Shown: one piece after another, positions 1 to 7,444 of the stretch
How the letters are laid out: every line of letters begins with the position of its first letter
How positions within the stretch are numbered: the stretch's first letter is position 1
Assembly: GCF_030651615.1 (NCBI RefSeq)
Contig: NZ_JAUSCG010000011.1
Location: 1 to 12,013 of the forward strand
Direction of reading: 5' to 3'
DNA from: Methanocalculus sp.
GTDB taxonomy: Archaea; Halobacteriota; Methanomicrobia; Methanomicrobiales; Methanocorpusculaceae
Length of the DNA: 12,013 nucleotides
Notes under the pieces: model-generated
Database searches by the model: none
Told to the model about the DNA's origin: nothing
What the model saw: the letters and a program-made list of their open reading frames with translations, nothing else
Made by a program: the position numbers and the translations under genes

Positions 1-1511
1 TCTTCTCCGATCATAATAGCACCCTGCCTGCCTGAGATGAATGCCGGATCCTCTGATGCGGTGATGGCAGTATCTGACCCCAATTCCCTGAGAAGGGCAT
101 CCACTGTTGCATAGATCTCTGAGAAATCCGCGCCGGGATGAATTGCGACACCCGCTGCTTTCTGATAGGTGACAACACAATCATTCACATCTCCGACAGA
201 AAAGATCCGCTGGGGAAGCTCCCTGTGTTTATTCAGCTGTAATATCTCAAGGAGCAAGGGCAGGAGATCAGTTCTGATCATCGTATTCTCAACAGAGATC
301 GGATGAAGAATATGTAATGCCCGATCTGATTGTGGCCTCTGCATTGAATCGTAACTGATCCGTTCGTTTGTCAGTGTAAATGGCATCACTTCGGTGTATC
401 CAAGGCCGATTGCACTATCTGAAACGATTTTTGCAAGTTTTTGAGGGGGATCTTCGCTTCCGATGGTGTATGTCGGAGGAAGAGTGGCTGAAAATGCATT
501 AAATCCGTATGCGATGGCAACATCCTCAAAGATATCCCAGTCATGCATGATATCAGCACGATAACAGGGAACAAGTACTCTGACCTGTGATCCATCAAGA
601 GGTTCAGCACCAAACCGCATCTTCTCAAGGAGTGGAATTATCGATTCCTTTGTTATTGGAACTCCAAGCAGACGTCCGCAGGCATCCGCATCAATGATCC
701 GCTCAACCGGAGCAAGTGATGGGGATATAACGCCATCAATGGTTACCGATTCTATACGGCCTCCGGCCTCGGCAAGGGCAGAACAGATGATTGCAACAGT
801 ATTCTGCACCGCCCGTTCATCTGTTCCGGTGACATCAAGGAGGATGTCGGTCGTCTCTGAAGTGACGCGTGTCAGCTCACCATTGATGATCGGGGGAAAT
901 GAGAGGACCTGATCCTCTGAATCGAGGATCAAGGGGAAGCGATCAAAATGCTCAACGATACCCGCATACATCTTCCCTTTTGGATGCTCAGCGAGGATCT
1001 CTTCCATTGTCATTTGCTCTGTATAATCGAGAGGCACAAACTGCCGGTTACGGGGAGAGGCGATGTACCTGAATGGCGGTGTGATGGCAGAGAGATCATG
1101 CACTCCGATCGCCACCTTCGACCGCCCACGACCGATAGCCCAGTGGAGCGCCTCCTGAAGCGCCATCACCGACTCGATCGATGCATCATCAAATGAGAGG
1201 TTTCTAATCACCGCTGATCCAAGGACAGGGCGGATACCGGCCAGTCCCGGATCGACTGAGAACGAGATCCCTGATTCTTCCACCTGATACTCAGGGAGAC
1301 CGGTCTCTATGCCAAGGAAACCCCGCATCGCCCGTGCAACACCTTCAACCGAGTAGAGATCTGTTCTGTCAGGGAAGAACTCAACATCAGCATGATCCTC
1401 TTCAAGCCGTTCGATATCGGATCCGATCATCGGAAGGGCTGCAAGGATCGTATCTTTATCCATTCTGCAGAGGCGTTCGAGGTATTCATAATTCAACGTG
1501 ATGATCGCCAT
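1..1511 (-). CDS. pheT: Phenylalanyl-tRNA synthetase beta subunit, archaeal type (3' end cut by window edge)
   Basis: Beta chain of the cytoplasmic (alpha-beta)2 PheRS, which attaches phenylalanine to tRNA-Phe; in this family the beta chain carries the B3/B4 editing region and the B5 domain. About 503 codons are visible, starting MAIITLNYEYLERL; the frame stays open to the left edge. Archaeal PheT is usually about 540-560 residues, so only the last 40 or so should be missing. Recognisable pieces are an editing-region segment (IGRGRRKVAIGVHDL), the B5-type HDWDIFEDVAIAYGFNAF, and near the edge ISGRQGAIMIGE, which matches the late part of the catalytic-like domain. The ATG lies one base after the pheS TAA. 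A strong Shine-Dalgarno (AGGAGGGA on the minus strand, 1524-1517, 5 nt spacing) sits in the last pheS codons, supporting this start and translational coupling with pheS. No frameshift was seen in the parts I translated. Family assignment is very secure. Confidence 0.95.
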   Translation of the reverse strand, partial: MAIITLNYEYLERLCRMDKDTILAALPMIGSDIERLEEDHADVEFFPDRTDLYSVEGVARAMRGFLGIETGLPEYQVEESGISFSVDPGLAGIRPVLGSAVIRNLSFDDASIESVMALQEALHWAIGRGRSKVAIGVHDLSAITPPFRYIASPRNRQFVPLDYTEQMTMEEILAEHPKGKMYAGIVEHFDRFPLILDSEDQVLSFPPIINGELTRVTSETTDILLDVTGTDERAVQNTVAIICSALAEAGGRIESVTIDGVISPSLAPVERIIDADACGRLLGVPITKESIIPLLEKMRFGAEPLDGSQVRVLVPCYRADIMHDWDIFEDVAIAYGFNAFSATLPPTYTIGSEDPPQKLAKIVSDSAIGLGYTEVMPFTLTNERISYDSMQRPQSDRALHILHPISVENTMIRTDLLPLLLEILQLNKHRELPQRIFSVGDVNDCVVTYQKAAGVAIHPGADFSEIYATVDALLRELGSDTAITASEDPAFISGRQGAIMIGE

Positions 1512-1512
1512 T

Positions 1513-2949
1513 TTAGTCCCTCCTGTATGACGGATGGTTTCGAACCCAGTCGATATCACTCTTATACAACTGGCGGAGATCCTTGAGGCCAAGCCGGAGC
1601 ATCGCAACACGGGAGATCCCAAGACCCCATGCAAGGACCGGATAGTTAATTCCAAATGATGAGGTCACCTCTTCACGGAAGATACCGGCACCACCGAGTT
1701 CAACCCATCCAAGGCCATCGACCCAGACCTCAGGCTCGACTGATGGTTCGGTATAGGGGAAGTATCCTGGCCGGAACCTGACATCCGAAAATCCCATCCT
1801 GAAATAAAATTCCTTTAAAAAACCGAGGAGATGGTTGAAGGTGACACCCTCATCCATCACAATACCCTCAAGCTGTTCGAATTCGGCAAGATGGGTCGGA
1901 TCGATTGACTCACGCCGGTAAACCCGCGATAGAGAGAAGGCCTTCACCGGAGGTTTCGGATGCGCTGCAATGTACTGGATCGAGAGGGCAGTGGAATGGG
2001 TTCTGAGAACCGATCCTTCGGCCTTTCTTTTATCCCAGACACCACCCCAGCCGGTTGATGAGGTGTCCCCTCCATGCTCGTGCATATCACGGATCTTCTC
2101 CCATCCATCAGGGAGAGGATGGGTACGATCAAGATAGAAGGTATCCTGCATCTCACGTGCCGGATGATCCTGTGGCTGGAAGAGGGCATCGAAGTTCCAG
2201 AATACGCTCTGTACGATATTTCCGGAGAACTCCGAGAAGCCCATCTCAAGGAGGAGGGTCCGCACTTCATCAAGAATCCTGCGGTACGGATGAGCTTTGC
2301 CAGGATACATCCGGCGTGGAGGGGTGGTAAGGCTGTAGCGACGGAGTGCATCATTTCGCCATGAGCCGGAGAGGATCTGCTCACGGGTGAGGGTGCCGAC
2401 TTCAGGGCGGAGATCGATTCCTTCTTCAAGAATTTTTCTTCCCCCGGGTGTAATGCCAATAATCCAACAGACCTCTTCATGAACGGTGACAAGGCCCCGT
2501 GATTTCAGTTCCCCACAATCTTTCAGATCTCCTGCACCTGCGGCAATCTTTGCAAGGGCGTCTTCATCACGACTCTTTGGAGTTGCATCTGCTACCTTTG
2601 CGATGCCACTTTCGATCTTTATCCAGTTATTCTTCCGCATCCATCCGATCGCCACCTTTGAAAGCGGATGGCGGGAGAGTTCACTCATCGGGATCGTGCC
2701 ATCGATGCTCTCGACCACCTGCCTCTCCGGAAGACCCTGTTCTGCATATAAACGGCCTTCATCGGTCAGGCAGAGCTCTTCATGCACTTCACGCCGGATC
2801 GACACAAGTCCCCTGCCTGCGGCCAGGTGAGCCCACTGCACTACTGCACCGGCATCGGCTGATAGTTCATTCGCGAGGGTTTCCGAATCGGCTGATCCGC
2901 ATCTTCCAAGAGTTGCAAGGAGGCGTTTTTCATTTACAGTCAGTTCCAT
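1513..2949 (-). CDS. pheS: Phenylalanyl-tRNA synthetase alpha subunit
   Basis: Catalytic class II subunit of PheRS; with PheT it charges tRNA-Phe. The 478-residue product has the long archaeal/eukaryal layout: an N-terminal region of about 190 residues that looks like winged-helix modules (for example LTDEGRLYAEQGL near 61-73 and ITPGGRKILEEG near 166-177), then the class II core. Motif 1 lies near HPYRRILDEVRTLLLEMGF (220-238), a DHPAREMQDTFYL segment at 261-273, motif 2 near FSLSRVYRRESIDPTHLAEF (338-357), the EPSVEPEVWV and GWVELGGAGIFREEV substrate-pocket segments (401-428), and motif 3 near WGLGISRVAMLRLGLKDLR (441-459). The frame also has a TTG one codon upstream (2952), directly after the trpS TGA. 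I chose the ATG at 2949, leaving a 3-nt gap. No clear Shine-Dalgarno precedes it, so initiation may depend on coupling to trpS. Confidence 0.96.
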   Translation of the reverse strand: MELTVNEKRLLATLGRCGSADSETLANELSADAGAVVQWAHLAAGRGLVSIRREVHEELCLTDEGRLYAEQGLPERQVVESIDGTIPMSELSRHPLSKVAIGWMRKNNWIKIESGIAKVADATPKSRDEDALAKIAAGAGDLKDCGELKSRGLVTVHEEVCWIIGITPGGRKILEEGIDLRPEVGTLTREQILSGSWRNDALRRYSLTTPPRRMYPGKAHPYRRILDEVRTLLLEMGFSEFSGNIVQSVFWNFDALFQPQDHPAREMQDTFYLDRTHPLPDGWEKIRDMHEHGGDTSSTGWGGVWDKRKAEGSVLRTHSTALSIQYIAAHPKPPVKAFSLSRVYRRESIDPTHLAEFEQLEGIVMDEGVTFNHLLGFLKEFYFRMGFSDVRFRPGYFPYTEPSVEPEVWVDGLGWVELGGAGIFREEVTSSFGINYPVLAWGLGISRVAMLRLGLKDLRQLYKSDIDWVRNHPSYRRD

Positions 2950-2952
2950 CAA

Positions 2953-4221
2953 TCAGACCACAACCTTGTGAGAAATAGCATCTCTTCGCTCCTTAAAGTC
3001 TGAGAGGAACTCTTTGACCCGCTCAAACGTTGCTTTCTTGCATGCTCCGCAGAGGAGGGAACCACAGAGGCAGGCGGAGCGAATCTCAAGAAGTTCAGTA
3101 TCATCCTCAATCATATGGAAGAGGTTTAAGAGGTAGACCGGGCACTTATCCGGCTCACCTCCAAGCCTGAACTGCTCCTCTTTTGTCATTCTTCCTCCGG
3201 TGAGAGCTCCCATCACCTTCTTTTTAACATCAGCTACAGGTTCGTCAAACCAGAAGAGAGAATCGGAGACACTGCTTGACATCTTCCCCCCCTGCAACCC
3301 CTGCATGAAAGAATGGTATGTGGATGAGGGCGTGATGAAACCATAGCCGCCTTCAGCCACTTCAAGAGCGCGAACCTTCTCTGATACTGATATACAATCT
3401 GCGCCAGGAATATCAACATGCCCTTCGTACCGTCTCGATCCGGGAAATGCATCGGCAACCGCATCAAGGGCATGAGAAGGTGCGTTCTTTGACCTGACAC
3501 TGATTAAATCGCCGCTGTCCAGAACGGTGAACCACCGCATCTTATGCGCAATATCCCGGGTGAGACGGATATGCGGATCCTGATCAATACCCACCGGAAC
3601 AACGGTCGGTGCAGGACCCCCCATAAGCTGGGGATAGAGGATATCTGCCACCTGAGTTGCAACAGAGTCTGCATGTGCAAGTGAGGTCTCCTGAGAGAAA
3701 CCATAGATCGCAGAGAGATCAGAGAAGTTAATCCGGATCGCTGCTTCGAATGCAAGATCCTTCAGCCGTTCGTTCTCACTTTGATAGTAGGTCGTCCCTG
3801 TAAATCCGAGTGCGTAGAGGCATTCAAGATATTCGCGTCCATATTTTTTGCAGGCATCCCATGACAGGCCCCTGACCGCATGAGCCTCACGATCTGCAAT
3901 AGCGACATATCCTGATCCACCCTGTTCGACATGCCAGACGACTTCGCGCATTACCATCAGATGACCAAGATGGGGATGACCTGAAGGCATAAACCCCGTC
4001 ATCACATTGAAGTGGGTTTTAGAGTTGATTGCATTCACGACCCCTCCGTAATCACGGTGTCCGACAACGATCTTTCTCCGGAAGAATGCCGGTGCAGATT
4101 CAAGCGCACCTGCTACCTCTTCGACAGGCTCAATCCCAAAATCCGTAAAGAGACGGGCGATATCGACATCAGGCGTGCTTGACCATGGATTAATCCCAGA
4201 CTCCATAGAAGTAACTCTCAT
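2953..4221 (-). CDS. trpS: Tryptophanyl-tRNA synthetase
   Basis: Class I synthetase that charges tRNA-Trp with tryptophan in the cytoplasm. The 422-residue protein opens in archaeal style (INPWSSTPDVDIARLF at 10-25), has the HIGH-type signature HPHLGH at 82-87, GIDQDPHIRLTRDIA at 211-225, STYHSFMQGLQGG at 300-312 and KMSSS at 313-317. The C-terminal end has four closely spaced cysteines (C384, C386, C391, C394) followed by a charged helix. Between DIAHKMRW (about 230) and GFITPSSTYH (about 294) lie some 60 residues that compact archaeal TrpRS enzymes (about 370 residues) do not have. The start ATG at 4221 overlaps the endA TGA as ATGA, indicating coupling. An internal ATG at 4206 (residue 6) is a possible alternative, and neither has a strong Shine-Dalgarno. 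Product assignment is firm; the exact start is less so. Confidence 0.95.
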   Translation of the reverse strand: MRVTSMESGINPWSSTPDVDIARLFTDFGIEPVEEVAGALESAPAFFRRKIVVGHRDYGGVVNAINSKTHFNVMTGFMPSGHPHLGHLMVMREVVWHVEQGGSGYVAIADREAHAVRGLSWDACKKYGREYLECLYALGFTGTTYYQSENERLKDLAFEAAIRINFSDLSAIYGFSQETSLAHADSVATQVADILYPQLMGGPAPTVVPVGIDQDPHIRLTRDIAHKMRWFTVLDSGDLISVRSKNAPSHALDAVADAFPGSRRYEGHVDIPGADCISVSEKVRALEVAEGGYGFITPSSTYHSFMQGLQGGKMSSSVSDSLFWFDEPVADVKKKVMGALTGGRMTKEEQFRLGGEPDKCPVYLLNLFHMIEDDTELLEIRSACLCGSLLCGACKKATFERVKEFLSDFKERRDAISHKVVV

Positions 4222-5219
4222 AATTTCATTCGTGCAAATTCAATGTACACGATGCCTTCACTCTGTACACACGCAAACAACATCTTCTTTTTCACACTGT
4301 GAGCCATCCTGACCGAACGGGAGATGGTGGAGATCGCAATCTCAGAGCCTTCGGGAATGGCATGGACAAGCATCTCAGAGTGGCTGTTGCTCTCGGTATA
4401 GACTCTGAAGTGATGGCCGAACTTATACCCGGTTCTCGGAGTATATCCAAGGGTTCTGAGTGCCGAATAGACGATAAGCTTCTCATTCAGTTCACTGTCA
4501 GCAGCCAGAGCAGATCGGTTATACTGATCCCGATCAACAGATCCACCGGAAAACCCGATGATTTCCTGATCGAGGAGGAAGAGTACCTCAGGCGGGGAGA
4601 GGAGGAGGCGGTTTGGATCAAGCCGGGTCCCAAACCACTGCGTCTCAAGAGCTGACCCCGACTCTCCTGTAACCATTGCAGATGCTCCAATCGGAGTTGC
4701 AACAATACCTTTACCAAGGGGTGTTACTTCACGGGGCTTTGGACGATGAAACCGTATATCATAGTATGTCAGCTCTTCCTCATCATCAACGACCGCAAGG
4801 ACGTAATTCTTCCTCATATTCTCAGCTGTTCCAACCTCACGGATGAGTGCTGAAAAGACGATCGGATCGCGCTCTGAGAGGACACGTATGAGATACTGGG
4901 TTGTTCCCTTACCGGGTCTCTGACCACGCCGGAATACCCGGAAATCATGGGGGCCGGTCTGGACCGCATATCCCCGTTCACGAATGTCACGATAGACGAT
5001 GAACGATCTGAGGAAGTTATGCGTGTCTGCAAACCGCATCAGGAGGGAGTCAAAATCAAATCCTTCCGGTTCAAGTTTGCCCCTCTGGAGGAGATATAAT
5101 GCCTCCTCAGGGGACAGTCCGAGCCCGGACTCCTCAGGGCGTCCATATCCTCCCTGATCGTAGAGGGAGAGGCCATCCGGACCGGTATGAATCATTGTTC
5201 CATCGAAAGTTGCCTTCAC
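4218..5219 (-). CDS. endA: tRNA-splicing endonuclease, tandem-repeat homodimer type
   Basis: Cuts the bulge-helix-bulge at intron ends of archaeal pre-tRNAs and pre-rRNA. From the GTG at 5219 the product is 333 residues and consists of two related halves, as in the alpha2 EndA of Archaeoglobus fulgidus. The first half (FIVYRDIRERGY at 73-84, then HDFRVF at 91-96) has lost the catalytic Tyr and His and looks structural. The second half (LIVYSALRTLGYTPRTGYKF at 248-267) has FRVY with Tyr274, HSEMLV with His280 and SVKKKM with Lys311, aligning with the Tyr-His-Lys triad of the A. fulgidus enzyme (Tyr246, His257, Lys287). The frame is open further to a TTG at 5324, just after a stop, but that would add 35 unfamiliar residues and overlap the divergent gene. 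The start V-K-A-T-F-D-G corresponds to where I expect related proteins to begin. The GAGG before this GTG is too close (2 nt) for a normal Shine-Dalgarno. First gene of the endA-trpS-pheS-pheT operon. Confidence 0.92.
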   Translation of the reverse strand: MKATFDGTMIHTGPDGLSLYDQGGYGRPEESGLGLSPEEALYLLQRGKLEPEGFDFDSLLMRFADTHNFLRSFIVYRDIRERGYAVQTGPHDFRVFRRGQRPGKGTTQYLIRVLSERDPIVFSALIREVGTAENMRKNYVLAVVDDEEELTYYDIRFHRPKPREVTPLGKGIVATPIGASAMVTGESGSALETQWFGTRLDPNRLLLSPPEVLFLLDQEIIGFSGGSVDRDQYNRSALAADSELNEKLIVYSALRTLGYTPRTGYKFGHHFRVYTESNSHSEMLVHAIPEGSEIAISTISRSVRMAHSVKKKMLFACVQSEGIVYIEFARMKL

Positions 5220-5294
5220 TACCTCTGGTATATGCGGTGATCCGACATAAACACACTCAGAAGGAGAAACACTTTCTGAAAGGGAGGGTATAGT
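5220..5294. promoter_or_regulatory. Divergent intergenic region between endA and the surface-protein gene
   Basis: This 75-bp AT-richer stretch must hold the promoters of both the minus-strand operon and the plus-strand gene, if the chosen starts are right. On the plus strand GGTATATGC (about 5227-5235) is a TATA-like element; transcription about 25 nt downstream would leave a leader of roughly 35 nt before ATG 5295. On the minus strand there are TATA-like elements at about 5293-5284 (TACTATACC) and 5252-5246 (GTTTATG); the second would fit a nearly leaderless endA transcript. A short inverted repeat, TCAGAAGG / CTTTCTGA (5257-5264 and 5272-5279, one G-T pair), sits just upstream of the plus-strand Shine-Dalgarno. 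All promoter calls here are by eye and weak. Confidence 0.4.
5283..5288 (+). promoter_or_regulatory. Shine-Dalgarno deciding the start of the surface-protein gene
   Basis: GGAGGG is placed 6 nt before ATG 5295. The in-frame ATG at 5316, which would also leave a signal peptide, has no such motif. This favours 5295 as the start. Confidence 0.7.
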
Positions 5295-6554
5295 ATGGGA
5301 TACAATTGTGATACCATGAGTCAAACACCACTACTCAGGAAGGCAGTATGGGCAGTCTGTATCGTCTTCTGCCTCTGTACACTGTCAGGATCTGTATCCG
5401 CAGGGGATATCTTCTCTTATGAGACAGAGAACCTGAGCTATTCGGTCGGATTATATACCGACATCTTCACCATAGAAGAATCACGTGATGGCGGACGCTT
5501 CATCGGAGGCCATGCCTTTGAGAAGGATACCAGTGATCATGCCTTCCTGATGAAGACGGATGCTGATGGATCGGTGCTCTGGCAGAAGATATACCCGACA
5601 AGCCGGGTTGTCTCGATCAAAGAGCTGAATGATGGAAGGATCATCGGTGCAGCACTTGATGAGCAGGTGAATCCCGATAGTCCGACCGGTGCGATCACCG
5701 GATCCGGTTACCTCTTTATGACCGATCCGGATGGAACACTGATCTGGGATGAAGAGCTACCGGGCGATGCGCCAGCAGCGATCCTCCTCTCGGATATTGA
5801 GATCATCCTCGTCGGATGGAGATGGGCACCAGCAGACGATCCGGAAGGCGTATCAGGGTTTTTCTCCCGGTATAACCTCTCAGGTGCACGCATTGATACA
5901 GTGGCATATGAAGGGGTCTCAATCCATGATATCATTGCAACAGATGATGGTGGGTACCTGCTTATTGGAAATACCGGTGATCCGATGGAGACCGTTTTTG
6001 TAAGGCACGGACACCTGACGAAGATTAACAGCACCGGAGGAACAGAATGGACAAAGACCTATAATGAACGTTCTCTCTTTGCGATCACCGGGATGGATGG
6101 CGGATATCTGATCGTCGGCGGCACAAATCCCTATGGATACTCAGAGGGCGAAGCCTGGGCAATAGGCATCTCTCACGAAGGTACCCTGCTCTGGGAGGAG
6201 AAACTCCAGGGATATGCCGCATATGGAGTTGCTCCATTTGGAGATGAATTCCTTATTGCAGGTGCTACAGGACCGGGCAATCCGTTCATTGCATCGATAA
6301 CATCTGGCGGTGATCTGACGGATTCCCATCGCCTGCTTGAAGCAGACGGACGGTTTACCGCTGTTGCTCCAATCTCTGGTGGGAGGGTAGCAGTCGGCGG
6401 CTGGTCAAGGCATACCGGAAAGGTGGACGGCTGGCTTCTTGCATTCAGTCCAATCATTTCTGAGCCGACTCAGACTCCAGGATTTGGCCTCATCGCAGCT
6501 GCTCTTGGCATTGCCGGAGCAGTAGTACTTCTCCAATCAAAGAAAAGGGATTAA
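5295..6554 (+). CDS. Secreted beta-propeller-like protein with PGF-CTERM sorting signal
   Basis: I recognise no specific function. The 419-residue product has an N-terminal signal peptide (basic RK at 15-16, hydrophobic core about 17-32, likely cleavage after SVSA at 36). The body has about seven repeats of 40-50 residues with the pattern DGGYLxxG ... F/LxKxDxxGxxxW, e.g. DGGRFIGG 65-72, FLMKTDADGSVLWQKIY 84-100, GYLFMTDPDGTLIW 138-151, DGGYLLIGNTGD 218-229, LTKINSTGGTEWTKTY 241-256, DGGYLIVGG 268-276 and IGISHEGTLLW 290-300. This suggests a seven-bladed beta-propeller. The C-terminus reads PTQTPGFG (391-398), a hydrophobic segment (about 399-413) and a basic tail QSKKRD, the layout of the PGF-CTERM signal processed by archaeosortase A. 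The mature protein is thus probably outside the cell and anchored at its surface. It is the only plus-strand gene here and its TAA overlaps the nfo stop. Binding partner or substrate cannot be told. Confidence 0.85.
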   Translation: MGYNCDTMSQTPLLRKAVWAVCIVFCLCTLSGSVSAGDIFSYETENLSYSVGLYTDIFTIEESRDGGRFIGGHAFEKDTSDHAFLMKTDADGSVLWQKIYPTSRVVSIKELNDGRIIGAALDEQVNPDSPTGAITGSGYLFMTDPDGTLIWDEELPGDAPAAILLSDIEIILVGWRWAPADDPEGVSGFFSRYNLSGARIDTVAYEGVSIHDIIATDDGGYLLIGNTGDPMETVFVRHGHLTKINSTGGTEWTKTYNERSLFAITGMDGGYLIVGGTNPYGYSEGEAWAIGISHEGTLLWEEKLQGYAAYGVAPFGDEFLIAGATGPGNPFIASITSGGDLTDSHRLLEADGRFTAVAPISGGRVAVGGWSRHTGKVDGWLLAFSPIISEPTQTPGFGLIAAALGIAGAVVLLQSKKRD

Positions 6555-6569
6555 ACCGCGAGTTCGCGG
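6536..6569 (-). terminator. Hairpin plus T-rich tract at the end of nfo
   Basis: CCGCG-AGTT-CGCGG (6556-6569, written on the plus strand) forms a short GC-only stem inside the last nfo codons. On the nfo strand it is followed by TTTAATCCCTTTTCTTTG, giving a terminator-like arrangement between convergent genes. Archaeal termination depends mainly on the U-rich tract, so the T-run may matter more than the stem. Confidence 0.5.
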
Positions 6570-7393
6570 ACCTTTGCGATATTGCCGATATCATCCCGGC
6601 GATCATCCTCAGGAGTTTCCATGATAAAGGGGAGGTGGCGGAGACGGGGGTGGTGGAGGATAGCGCTGATCCCCTCCTCTCCGATCTTTCCAAGGCCGAT
6701 ATGTTCATGCCGATCAAGACCTGATCCAAGCTCTCCTTTAGTATCATTCAGATGGATGATTGAGAGGCGTTCCAGGCCGATCAGATCGTGAAACGTATCA
6801 AAGGTTTCTCCCACTGCCTCGGCTGATCTGAGATCATACCCAGCGGAGAAGGCGTGGCAGGTATCAAAACATACCTGAATTCTCTTTGGATAATCAATTT
6901 GATCGATGATTGCTTTGATATCCAAAAGATCACTTCCAACAGAGTTCTTCTCACCTGCGGTGTTTTCAAGGACCAGACGGACTCCGTCATCTGCATCTGC
7001 AAGTGCGGTGTTGATCGCAAAAGCTACCCTCTTTCGTCCTTCCTCTTTTCCGGAAGGACCATGATGACCAAGGTGTGTTACGAGAAACGGCACTTCAAGC
7101 TTCGCACACCTTGAGAGTTCCACCGAGAGGCTCTCAATAGATTTTTTGAATATCTCCTCCTTTTCAGATGCGAAATTTGGGAGATATGGCATATGTACAA
7201 CCGCAGATCTGATCCCGGAAATCTTCATTGCATGAGTAAAATCACCTGCCGACTCATCACTCAGGGGAGTATAACTCGAGCCACGGGGATTGCGTGAGAA
7301 TATCTGGAACGTGTCACATCCCCGTTCCAGAGCACGGGATACGGCACGATCGATCGACCCTGCGATCGAGACATGAACACCGACAGTAACCAT
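6551..7393 (-). CDS. nfo: Endonuclease IV (AP endonuclease)
   Basis: Cleaves DNA 5' to abasic sites in base-excision repair, using three zinc ions in a TIM barrel. The 280-residue product is the normal family length. All nine zinc ligands of the E. coli enzyme are found with a constant offset of two: His67 (VVHMPYLPN), His107 (THLGHHG), Glu143 (VLENTAG), Asp177 and His180 (CFDTCHAF), His214 (IIHLNDTK), Asp227 and His229 (LDRHEHIGLG), Glu259 (METPEDDRR). The N-terminus VGVHVSIAGSIDRAV is also typical. ATG 7393 has no Shine-Dalgarno and lies inside an 8-bp inverted repeat. The gene follows aksF by 54 bp with a hairpin between them, so it may be a separate transcript or a read-through product. 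Its TAA overlaps the convergent gene's TAA in a shared TTAA. Confidence 0.96.
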   Translation of the reverse strand: MVTVGVHVSIAGSIDRAVSRALERGCDTFQIFSRNPRGSSYTPLSDESAGDFTHAMKISGIRSAVVHMPYLPNFASEKEEIFKKSIESLSVELSRCAKLEVPFLVTHLGHHGPSGKEEGRKRVAFAINTALADADDGVRLVLENTAGEKNSVGSDLLDIKAIIDQIDYPKRIQVCFDTCHAFSAGYDLRSAEAVGETFDTFHDLIGLERLSIIHLNDTKGELGSGLDRHEHIGLGKIGEEGISAILHHPRLRHLPFIMETPEDDRRDDIGNIAKVRELAV

Positions 7394-7404
7394 ACTGTTA
7401 CTGT
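7383..7404. repeat. Inverted repeat across the nfo start codon
   Basis: ACAGTAAC (7383-7390) and GTTACTGT (7397-7404) are perfect 8-bp inverted copies with a 6-bp spacer. The nfo ATG (7393-7391) is in the spacer. It could be an operator or an mRNA hairpin that masks the start. One arm codes for Val-Thr-Val at residues 2-4, so chance is possible. Confidence 0.45.
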
Positions 7405-7444
7405 ACGAGAGAAGAAGAAAGGATTTGGGTTCTGGCAGAAGAAG

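Noticed and set aside
1944..2492. Minus-strand open frame of 182 codons inside pheS
   Set aside because: It is an alternative frame of the same strand as pheS; the pheS frame carries the class II motifs.
2499..2978. Plus-strand open frame of 159 codons opposite the pheS N-terminus
   Set aside because: It is antisense to conserved PheS sequence and rich in Ser/His/Arg as expected for a shadow frame.
5302..5309. ACAATTGT palindrome near the start of the surface-protein gene
   Set aside because: Only 8 bp, imperfect when extended and lying within the coding sequence; it is expected by chance.
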